Shown here one piece after another: positions 12,301 to 24,737 of a stretch of 64,000 nucleotides of DNA. The translations under genes and the position numbers were made by a program. The notes under the pieces were generated by a model. The model did not search any database, had not been told where the DNA came from, and saw only the letters and a list, made by a program, of their open reading frames with translations. The DNA comes from Phylloscopus collybita. Taxonomy: Eukaryota; Chordata; Aves; Passeriformes; Phylloscopidae. The stretch lies in contig JAJNNQ010000019.1 in the NCBI GenBank assembly GCA_027886175.1, positions 15,114,501 to 15,178,500 of the forward strand, given 5' to 3'. The number at the start of each line of letters is the position of its first letter. The first letter of the stretch is position 1.

Positions 12301-15300
12301 ATAAAATGCTATGACAACAGGCATCTTGAGAGAAGTAGTCAAGTATTCTCCAGGGTTAGTTTATAACCTTGTTGCAAGTCTAGAAATCATCTTGCAATCA
12401 AGTGCATCTCCCAGGGTGGGTCAGAGACCCACAGCATTTACAACTGGACACCAAGAAAACCAAGTTCTCACGCCCAAGAACTGTGGTTTAGCATCCAAAA
12501 TAGCAGTTTTAGCAATGGATTTTACAAAAGTTGTGCAGCTGGAATCAAATCACACAGGCATTCCCTCTGCAGCTTGGAAACAAAGAGCTTTGGACTAACC
12601 TTATTACAGTGACGCCCAATACCCATTAGGAAGTTATCTGGTTTAATGTCTCTGTGTATAAAATTCTTTGTGTGCACATATTCAATTCTACTGATCATCT
12701 GTAAAAAAAACCAGCAACATGTAAGGTTTCAAAGAGAGCAAGACATTTCATTAAACCTTCAGTGAAAGCATGATTTTTTTAGTGTTACCTTCCTCTGCAA
12801 CTTCAGTTTATGCATTTGCTTAATGAAAATCAATTTTTTAAAATGCTGTCTGAATATCTTTTTTTCCATGTTAAGACTCCACAATCTCGGTCAGAAACTG
12901 GCAGATTAAATACCTGAATATTTCCCAGATATTGAAGTTCATGTTTCTAACTATAGCATCCTATTAAAAAGTAATTTTTTTTCATTACTTCAAAGGTTTT
13001 ATAGCTACCACAAGCCAAATTTAAAGCTCATTCCCTCCCCATGTGCCAGTTACTCATTCATCTGGTTATTCATTCATCAAACATCACTTTTCCAGGTAAC
13101 AGCTTTCATGGAGCAAGTCACAACTTGATGGTGGCCCATCCTGTCATATCTGGGCTATCCTGATCCCAGAATATCTGGAGACATGGAGAAACTCTGGCAC
13201 ATCTGTGTCATCATACAGGGCCAGCCCATTTCCTGTGGGTGAGATCACAGCCTGTGGTTATGTGGCCCAGCTCTGCAGCTCCTCAAACACTCCTCTTGCA
13301 GGCTTGACTTGAGATTGTTACATCACACCCCTGACAGCTGTTTGCTGGACTGTGCCCCAAAAGCCACTTCTGAGCGCTGATATCCCCTATTTCTGCCTGT
13401 TTCCCAGCTGACAAGCTAATGAATGTTTATAATCAATGTTTATCCTTGTGCAAAGGAACACTGCACAAACCCCTTGTGGACTCCCTGGAGATGATGTCAC
13501 ACCCAGACTCTGGCTAAGTGAGCAGACAAATGTCTCTCTAAAGCAAGCACATCACCCTCTTAGGGCGGCTCAGAACAGGGACAGCTGACCTTGTCTCCAG
13601 ACAAATGCCTTGAGCTTCCTTGGCCAAGAGCCTGGGATTCTACGAGCATCTGGCTAAGTGACAACTTGGTACTGATATCAATTACGTAATATTAGATGAA
13701 ATTTCAACTACCATTGAAAAATTCAACTTGAAAAACCCTCACTGCTTTTCAAGGAGCTGAAGGCAGCACAATCAAGCCATTTACTAAGCAGCAAGAAATA
13801 AATATGGCTGCTCATTTCAGATGCTGGATTCTCATGACCAAGTTGGAAAAGCATCAACTGCTATAAAAAAAAAATCCTCAGAGAGCTTTAGAGGCCTCGA
13901 TTATGTTGGAGGTAGAGTGGCAGCTCCACTAACAGCTTTAAGAACTGTCTGTGAGGACCAAACAAGCAAGGCAGTTATTTATTATTAGCTCACTGTCTGG
14001 TCCTAGAGGCTACAGGAGGGTGTGAGAGCACAGGGACAGATTTGCATGTTGTCACCACGGGTCCCATCGAATCAGATCACCCACAACTGGAGACTGTTTC
14101 AGCCCCCCTACCACAACCCCAGTGGTGATACTGGCAGTGAATCCACCCAAATTAGCCTGAGTATTTTAATGAAGTTGCCCTTAAAGCAGCAGCACAAAGA
14201 AGCAGGCAGCTGCAGTGCCCTCCCACTCGGTGCATTTTGTAGGGCAGAGCACACAGAAACCACCATTACTTTGTCCTTATTTAGGTCAAGTGTTCACTTA
14301 GTGTATAAAACACTGCATCAATTATTTAACCCACTCTGCAGAGAATCCCTCAGGGCTCTGAAGCTGCTCCCACCAAGGTGTGCACGTACCTGGTCTGCTA
14401 GCATAAGTACTGTTTTCATCGTAAACCTGCGAGAACAGAAATTGAAGAGGTCTTCCAGGCTGGGCCCCAGAAGATCCATGACTAGAACATTGTAGTCCTT
14501 TTCTTGACCATACCACCTGCAAGAAAGGAAATGATCCAGCATTAGCAGCAATCCTGATGCAGCCCAGGATACCCTCAGTGCTCTCAACTGCAAGGGCACG
14601 CTGCTGCCTAATGTTCCATCTTGAAAGCTAATGAGAAATTAATGCTGGTAATATCTTGTTTTTCCTGGAAACAAAAGTCTGAGCACAAACCAGAACACGC
14701 AAGTTGGCAATTTTCCCTGAAGAGAAAACACTACTCCGCTTCAACAACCAAAATACCAAACACCAGAATGAAAATGCAACCGAAGCAGCAGTGTCCTTAT
14801 ACTGTGGGGTGTGTATCACACCTGGACTGAAATTCCTCTGCAGGACGCCTCACTCTCATTGCTCCTGCATTATTCCACTTCACAAAACCATCTTGACATG
14901 CTTCAGGCTTTATTTTCAGGTCTGACTTCTCTGCACCAGACCAAAGCACTTCACTCATATACATTTTAATTTATTTTATTTAATTTATTGAAATGTATTA
15001 AATTAAATTTAAATAAAATTAATTTATTTAATTTATTTTTCAATTTAAAAAATGCCAATCAAGTTCTATTGTCCAATAAAGTTGAATATAAACGCTCTTT
15101 ATCAGGTTTTTAATATCATAGGGAAAGAAGCACTTAAGTGTCAGAAAAGCAAAAATAAAAATAAAAAAATCTTAATTGCAGCTGTACTATGATAGTAACC
15201 TTTAAGTGCCTAATACATCGATTCTTGGGCAAAAATAAAGGCTCACAATGCTGTGAGGACAAGCAGAAATCCTTCCAAGGGTATTTTCCTTTCCAATCCA

Positions 15301-18300
15301 TGTTTAACATTTCCATCGTAGCCCTGCTTTATTGCATCTGCAGCTGGGGCTGGTATTCCCCACCCAAGCTCCTGCGCAGGCCTGGAGTGGCAGCCTGGAC
15401 TCCTGCACATCACACTTGGAAGACAGGGCTGGAATATTCTCCTCTCCAGTCCTTCTGCACGTCCCAGACAAGTACAGTTAAGTGACAGCTGTGTGTGAAA
15501 AACTGTTTTGAAGCTGACATGATACCTGTTTGATCAGAAGGCTGCATTTTTATCTTTTCTAAACTCCTGGACCTAACATCAAGGACCTACTGCCAACAGT
15601 CCAGGAAGAATTTCCCTCAATTTCCCAACAACAGTGGCATAGATAAGGTACCCCAAGGATGTGCCTCATAAGAACATGCAGATTAAAAAAAAAAAAAATC
15701 TCAAGATTTAGCTAAAGTAGCAGCTGAGGCTTAAATATACAGACACTGTATTTCCACTTTAGGCAATGACTCCAGGACACCAATGCGTGGCTGGCTGGAA
15801 AACAGTTACCACTGATAAAGTCGACAAATTCCTAGGTACTCACAGGATTCCAAGCTTAGCTTAGCTGGGGTAGTAAAATAAAATGTTTACAAAGCCAGAG
15901 AGAAAAGATTCTATATTTGGATTTGTTTCAGGAACTACTGGCCTGTACCTTCCCACTGTCTGGATTCTAGGAGGAACCATGCCCTTCATTCCTGCATTGT
16001 TATAAATCTGATAGAAGTTATTTATGAGCTGTGCCTCATACTCCTTGATTTACAGATCAGTCTAAGACCTTTATTCATTCCCTGCATCAAAATGAGATGC
16101 AGAAAATATGTATTTTGAAAGCAATCATTCAAGTGAAATATCAACAGAAAAGCTCTATAAACAACTCCAGGGGTCACAGGTGAAAATGAAACATTATGGT
16201 CACCTAGAATAATGAAAATTGGAGCAAATGACCTGCCCAGGTATTCTGTCTTACGAAATTTAGGTTTTGAAAAAAAAAAAACCTAGAGTAATGGGCTGAA
16301 ATGAAGCATTCCAAGGAGTAAATCAAGATCTAGATAAAGTACTATTTTCTTCAAGGGATGGGATTCTAATTGAGATGCTGAGTGTAATTGTTCAGCACAG
16401 CAATGGTTCAGTGCCCAAGAGACGCAGGGGAAGGGAAAAGGATCAAAGATCAGCCTTCACTGGAACTAAGAAAATTTAGTCACAGCCTCACAGACAAGGT
16501 GAAGCTGATGCAAAGGAAGCCCACCCTGGAAGGTACATTTTAAAAACCTTTTTGTTCCTCCACAGGGATCTGTCTGCTGAGTAAGTGCAGTAATTCAGGA
16601 TGACTGCACAACCCCTGTTTTGGCCTATTTCTATCCATGAACAAGAAAATTCTCATCTCCTGATCATTCTGCACTGGTGGAGAGCACAATCAATTCTCCA
16701 AGACAAAGAAATAAGGCAGAACCTCTTAATATTTCATTCTCATGTTTACCTGCCTGTAATTCCTCACTGAAGACTGTGACACCTATTCATGACTATTGGC
16801 AACTGCAACTTCTTCGAAGGTATCAGTCTTTTATTTACTTTGCTAACACTCCAACTAAGTCTCCATTTCCCTTGGAACACCTCCAGGGGAAATGGGATTA
16901 AGAAGTAAAGCAACATCATGCCCATTCAAGGTGTAGGAGCTGCTACTACTGGCAGCTCTGAATGAAAGAACATTAGAAGTTTTGGTTTTTCTTAGAAATA
17001 TTGGATAATAGGATATATAAAAGCACAAGTTCTAACACTGCATCAGCAGGAAAACTTGGAATTATCTACTAATATGAGGGAATGATCCATACAAAGCCCT
17101 GGGCAACTATTAGGTGACACTGGCATCTCAGAATACAAGTGTGCCCACAAGTCTGAGAGATCCACGGACTTCTGTCAGCACACCTGAAGTCCTTTCACTC
17201 ATAATAAAGTTGAGGAAGCAACACATTTTAAGTAATGGAGAGTTTTGGAGGGGAGTGAAAAGCAGGAGCAAGAGATTCAACTACTTCAGAGCCATTTTGG
17301 GTGGGTAATTACACTGATTTCGTTACATACAATGTATTATTTCAAGAAGAGAAGCTAATTTACTAGGATGAGAAAGTTCTCCAAGTCCTCCTCTAATTGA
17401 TTCTTAGATTCTTCTTACACAAAACATTAACAGGATGGAACAATGAGGAATAGTTGAGTTTACCCTTGAACAGGCAGTGTCACACAAACATCTGATACAG
17501 ATGTCACAAACCTACTTAAACTTCAAGGTGTGCCCAAGCTCCCAGGCAGGAAAATGCCTCCTCACTCTCCCTTCCCTCATCTGTTTTAAGCTACATAATC
17601 AAACTACTTCAATTAGTCAGAATACAGTAAACCTCCTTTATGAAGCTTTCTATCAGAGCATGGTTAAAGGCTGAGCACAGTGACCTTAATTTGACTTCAG
17701 TGACTTGTCTGTGAAAGACCAAGACAGGCCACGTCACCAAGTTTCCAGATCATGAGGTTTGAGAGCCTCAGTTATAACCCCAACAGAAACACAAAGCTGA
17801 AATTTTCTAACATCTTAGATTTCAGTATTTGAGCTCTGTGGGAACATCTGAGTCACACCACACAGGGGTCTGAAAGTGTTCAGTTTCTAAATAATACACA
17901 GTGAAGCAGGTACGATGTCAGGTCACCTAACAAGTGGATGTTTACTTGAACTGACACGGGGTGGGTTTTTAAATTCTCTTGACTAACCTTGAGACAAGGA
18001 AGTGAAGTCTTGATGCATATTTAGTACTTGGTAGCAAACAACTGTAGTCAGCTCTACCCAAACTTAAAATCCTTTTGCCTTTTGAGAGCTGCATCTTTCA
18101 AAAAATCAATAATTTCTATTTCAGCAACTGCATGTTCTGTAAATAATGTCAAGGACAAAAGAAACGTTTGAGGAAGTGTTTGTTAATAGCTCGGTTTGTT
18201 TGCATTTTTATTTGTTTTACCTAAGAAAACATTTCATTTGGTTATTAATAGTATTTTTTCACATCTTCTTTTGAAAAGGTCAAACAGAACTAGGCTAACT

Positions 18301-21300
18301 AGCAGAGAAAGGGGGTGAAGGGCTAACAGAATCCCACACAGGCCATGAAATTCCACCCCAGTTTCACACTGCTGTGTCACTCACACAATTCCAGTCAATA
18401 ACCAGCAGTTTCATACACTGGCAATTATAATAATTACAACGAGGTAACAAACCCAGCACAAGTACCTAAAATGTGTGAGAAATAAATAAAAGAATTCAGA
18501 AGATTCACACTAAAAAAAACCCCAACAAATTCAGATCAAGATGAAGGAAATTACTGACTCAGTAAATGACAGCTGTAAGCCACTGGTAAAGAAATCCCAA
18601 ATCCCAGAATTCTGAAGACATGGAGGCAGTAAAGGCACCTCACTTTGCCTACAGCTCAGACAAAAAAACCAGAACATGAGCTCAATGTCACAAGAGACTG
18701 TTCCCACCACCAGTCAAACCACGACAAGACCATTTTGTTCCAACTTAATAAAAGCTCTCCTCAATCAACACCTGCTTTGCCAGGTAACCCATCCTCCACT
18801 AAAGGCTTCTGTCAGCTCCATCACTATTCCCACAGAGGCTCTGGCAACCTGGAATTACAAACTGAGCTACAGGAGGCTGTGCTTTTGTCAGACAAAAAAC
18901 ATCTCCTCGTGCCTCACTGCAGGGAAGGACAATTCTTCCAATACTTGAATATTTAAACTCAAACCTTTACACTTCCAGAAACGTTTATACACCCATTACA
19001 AAAAAAAGGGTGATTCTGAGTTCTTTGACATTATATAAACTTTTGCCACTTTCATAAATTATGGTGTGTAACCTTATGATTACTCTGTGTAATCCCATGT
19101 AATTAAGTTTCCCAGCACTAGGGTTTTCAAGCAGCAAGTGACAGAGTTCTCGTGACAGAAATGGAGATTGTCAGAAGAACGAAGGTGGATAAAAAAGCTG
19201 TTAGAACAAAAACGGAAGGTGAAAAAGCAAGCTGGAAAGAACTTGCTAACAGAATTACCTGAGATCACCTATTCAGTACATTTGACAGGTCAGCAGGCAC
19301 ATGAGGGGGAATATGCAAGTCTGGAAGGCCTCATGGACACAAAGGATTCAGACATCCCACAGAAATCCAAATGGCACTGATCTGGTGAACGCTCTGGAAC
19401 TGTATTCCAATCCTGCCAGCCCTAAGTCATTTACACAAAAGTCTCTGAACTGGGCATTAGTCAGATGATGGGACTAAAGGGAAAACACTGACCTCCCTGT
19501 AATGATATAGCTGTGATATCCCTGGAAAATACCAAGTTACCCTAACCAGGAAAAGTGCAGCTGTTCTACACAGAACCTGTGAATTGGGATGACTGCTGCC
19601 AGCCCTGTCACCAACTCAGCAAAGGAAATCCAAATCCCAACAAGGGCAGAAAAGAGACTGCAAGAAAGATGGGAGCATTGTGACCTCTGCAATCATTTAC
19701 TCAAACAGCTCAGCAAGACAGTTATGGAGTTATGCAATTATTCATTACAGGCACAGGAGGATGGGAAAAGAGGAAAAGGAAAAGGCTGTTTACAAAAATC
19801 AGAGAAAAAATAACTGGCAGCTGACTGCCCGTGGGTACAAGCATTATCTTTAGGCACAGAAGCTCTCGGGCTCTCTCTGTCCAACAACACAATCATGAGC
19901 ACTGCCCTGCTGGCCTAGAAAGTTGTGATGTTGCACCTGACTGATTCAGAGCCTTCTGCTCCCATGTTCTCAGCACAGACATCTCCTGACAAATAATGAC
20001 AGTGCTGACAAATTGGAAAGTGAATTATGCCTGTACAAATGCACTGAGTCCTACAGACACTGAAGCAACACATAAGAGAAAAGGTAATTCATCACAGATT
20101 CATTTCCAAATTGACACATATTTTATATTTCTGCTTTATCTCCCCCGAATCTGGAAAAGCACTTAACTGTTAGCCAGCTAGGAGTAATATAAATGAACTT
20201 CACATAATGTGGCATGACTGAAATCCTGAAGTGCAATATTTAGCAGATGTCACCTAACGTTAGTTGCCATGGAGAGCATGAATTAGGCCACCCAAGTACT
20301 AAATAAAGAAACAGCCATGAACACCCTACGCTATGGAGCTGGCTCCACTCTATAAATAAAATTCTGGATCACTTTTTGTACAGTTCTGAGAGCAATACAC
20401 GAAGGATGCCAGCACAACTCATCCCCTCAGCAAGGAGGTGGTTTCATCTGTCCAGTGTGATGTTGCAAACATGCAGCTGACTCCCTGTTCTGCTGAGCTG
20501 TTTAATGAACTTCATTAACACCTGGGAGGAAGTCAGGAGTTGAGTTTCCCCTGCAAGAAGTCAGGGAGAAGGTGAATCATTAATCCACAGTGAGGGCAGC
20601 AAACTGAGGAAAAGAATATTTTAATATTATCTCTGTTCATTGGCTTCAAACAAGAGTAACACTGACCTCAAACTCCAAAAATGGAGTTAAGGCAGGGAGG
20701 AAAAAAAAAATCAAACTCTGGTCTCTCTTGGATGATTTGAGAGCGCACAAATACCAGCTAAAACAAGGGTTTAGATGGGTGGAAAACAGGAAATAAATTA
20801 TATTTCAACATATTTATTTTCTTAGTAAAGGAGCCATGGGTATTCTTTTAAAAGATTATCTTCCATTTTATTTAGAGGCACAAAAAGAGGCTTCTGGTTA
20901 CCTATTCATTGGTTCTACCTTTCAATATGCAGACCAACTAATAACACAAGGTTAATTAATGGTTGGATTTTTTGATAGAACCTTTTTTTGGTTTTTTGAG
21001 GGGGGAGTGGAGATTCCTGTGGGTTTAGGGAGTGGCTTTCTGTTTTTCTCATGATGGTTTGGGCTTTTTTGGTGGCTGGTTGAGGGGTTTTTTTGCTGCA
21101 GGAAGTTATTGAGAAAACAGTTAAAAATGAAGGTGTTTGAGAGGTGTGCTTACAGCTTTTTAAGCACTGCTAAAAAAATCAACATTTTAAGTGCTTAAGG
21201 CAAGTTTGGTTGTGATAACTCTTAGATTACCAACCTTGACCACATTTTTCCATTACAGGTAGCATTTAATGAAGATTTATAAGGGCAAACTGTTGTTAAT

Positions 21301-24300
21301 AATTACCCAGCAACACAGCAGTAATCAACCAGAAGCACAAATATTGCAGACAATTTTATTTTTTTTTCCAGAAGACTCAACTGAGAATTTCTCAATCTCT
21401 CAGCATCAAAATATTTGCATTGAAAAATTCAGATATATAGAATTTGAGTTATTCAGTTTGCAAGAGAACTTTGCAAAAAGAAAAAAAAATCAACTCAAAA
21501 AAACCCGAAGTCAGTAACTTTTTGTTAATAAAGTTACAAACAGCTGATCTTCATCAAGGATACAACCAATAGCTGATGAACACCATAAATGGCCAAAAAA
21601 ATCAAGAGTGGCTGTCCCAGGTAATCTGAATAATTGCTTTTGTGAGTAAAGCTTTACCAGAGTTACACTGTGGACAAACACCCCCAAATCAAACACACTC
21701 TGCTGCATTCCTCCAAGGCAACACCAGCAATTGGGGAATAAAGGTGGATAGTCCCCAACTAATAGGATCAGTGCCCAGTTAACAAGATTACAGCTCAAAA
21801 TGCTTTGTCACTGAAAAAGAAAGGAAAAAAAGCAACGGGGCAGCTGATGAGGGAGAACAATGAGAATAAGCCCAGCAGAATGCTGGGGCCTGGCCATTGT
21901 GTCCTAAAGGCACAGCAGACTGTCACAATGTTAAGCTTGGTGGAAGAGCCTTTTGGGAAAAATTAAAGTAATAATTAAGCAAAATTTGGACATCAAGAAG
22001 AAAACACAGCTTTAAAAAGTTTTGGAGTGTTAATGAAGGTTTTGTGAAACTTTGGGATTAATTTCAGAAACTTTGCTGCTCTCCCAGGAAACAATAAGCA
22101 GCCAATTTAAATTCTAAAAAGGTTTAGAATATTCAGAGAATAGAATTTCCAACTCATTCATGCCAATCTCATTTTTTTGCTATTTTCCATGCAAACAACA
22201 TGTTCTATTACAGTGGAATTAAGCACCAAGGCCCCTCATTCAACCTCCACAACAGGTGAAGGCTCACTGTTGCCCTCACAGAAACATTAAACTCTTAACC
22301 CCAAAACTGAGATTTTTGCTCGTCAGTTTCTTGCAGCGAGACAGAAAATCCCTCAAATCAGCTTTCAAGGCTGTAAAAAGAATGGCTTGGTTCTAGGTAA
22401 CTTCAGTGGCACTCTAGACACGTGTTCTAAGTTGCAATCACCTCCAAAGGCAGAGCTCAGCTTTAGAAACAAGAGCCCCAATGAATGAGCAATCCAGACC
22501 TCGTTTATAACCCCAGCTCTGTGAGTCACAGAACAACAGCAGAGACCACTTGAGTGAGGCAAAGTCACATCATGCAACTTCCAGGAAGTTGATCTTGGCC
22601 AGTGCATCACTTAAGTAGGTGAAAAATAGAAGAAAAGTCCCTGAGTCTCAAATGAGGAACGCAAATTTTCGTGTTGATGCGTCCAAGATGTGGACTGAGT
22701 TTTATAAAGCATGGCAACAGGGAGATCTTGGCATGACTCCCTCATTTCCTATCAAACTCTTGTGCTTCTGTTGTTTAAAGGTGTCACATTACGGAAATTT
22801 TACCAAATGCATTGACTTTCCTTCAGCTTGATTCATCCTTGTGAATACACTGAGCCAGAAACAGCTTATTCCAAAGTGACAGCATATTATTATAACACAA
22901 TGGTGGCACATGGATTATCAATGACACATGCAAAGTGACCTAAGTATTGACTTAGATTCAGAGCACCATGGATTCTACTTCTACTAAACACAGAACATTT
23001 TAATATTTGTCACAAGAACTATGCTGGTCCCCTACTCAGCTTCCCCTTAAAAGAAAATAAATCTAAGAATGCTGGTTTAGATTTTCTCAAGCATCACCAA
23101 ACCAATACCAACAGCCCAGAGCTCTCAAGGAGCATCTGGCACATAAAAATAGATTTATAATAAATGCTGCTTCTGAAGAGAAAAAAGAGTATTTCCAAAA
23201 AGATGCTTTTCTAGAAAAATACTACAAAGATTAACGTTTTAAGAACCTGAAAGGACTGACTGACATTATCCAATAATCACACACTTTTAGCACAATGAGC
23301 CTGTGAATCAATGCGTTGAGTGTTGCCTCATTTATCTCTTCTCAACTTTTTTGTAACCTTGTATTATTTTTAGGGGGTGTAAGAACATCAAATATAGAGG
23401 AAAATTTAGTTGAAGCTAGAGGCAAGATTCTCAACATGCAATGTTATCATCAGTATTTCCCAGGGCATTTTAACCAAATACAAGAAATGAAACAGTATCT
23501 CAACGGAAAAGCCAAAAATTTGCAACTTGGGCCTCATTATGGCACCACTCACTCATTTACTTTTCAAAAAAAAGTAGTTCAAGAATGCCTGCTTTTCCAG
23601 TTCTGTGATGAAACACCTGATATCTGCTTGCTCTGGCTGTTTTCCCAGTCATCCCTGTTTTAGCATGCAACTATACCGTCAAAGCTTTCCAAAATGCAAT
23701 TCCTATTCTTTCAGTTGTGAAATAAAGGCAGCCACGTTTGAGAAAAGAAGGAAAACTGCATTCTCAAAGAAAGACTGCATCTGTTTTCACACCAGCAACT
23801 CTGCTGAAGCTGCAAGTCTTTAATTCAGGTATGCTGATTGTATCCCTGCAAAAGGCTGGAGTGAATGAGGACAGATGGCCAGGACAACACTGTCTCCTCC
23901 AGCTCACATTCAGGATCAGAGCCAGTTGTGTTTGGGGGGAAGGAGGAGGGAGATATTAACCTCAGAAATGCAGATTTGTACTAGGCTTTGTCCGAATTAA
24001 TACAGAATCTCTGCTATGCCATCGTGAGAACTTTAAAACAGACCCCGAATGTCACTATTGATCCCGTACAAAGTCAGGAAGGGTTAAATTAAATGGAATC
24101 CACACTTTGACACAGAACCTAAACTGAAAGAGTCTGTGCAGCTCAAGCAACAAAAATCCTTTGTTGCTATCGTGTCAAGGAAAAAAAAATACTAACTTTA
24201 AAAACAATTATCAACAAAGTTTCAAAAAAAGGAACAACTTGTAAAAAGTCTGGCAGGAGAAAGCTGAAGTTTCGTGTAACTCTTTGATGCCCAGATTCCA

Positions 24301-24695
24301 GAGTTGGGCACTACCCTAGGGTAACACCTCCACAATCCCATGAGGAATAAACCCCTCCGGGAGTTCTGCACCAGCGATTTTCTTCCAGATCAGGAAAGCC
24401 TAAAACCCTGCCGAAAGTTTCAGCTGGAATACGAAGCCAGGAGCCGCATAATGAGGAACTGGGAGGGATTAATCCCGTACGGAAAGCCTGGTGACGCATC
24501 TGTTGCGGGCAGCAGAAAGGAGCTGCTGCCATTTCATTCCTGCTCCAGGTTTCTCCGCAGTCTCAAGGCTGGCGGCTCATAACTATGAAAGGAAAAAAGG
24601 CACAAGCCCGAGCACGTCCCTTGTCCCACCAGGAGAAGGGGGAGGGTTAATCACGTCCAGCCGCCATTTTCTGAGCGGAGCAGGAAGACATGTTG

Positions 24696-24737
<42 letters not shown>

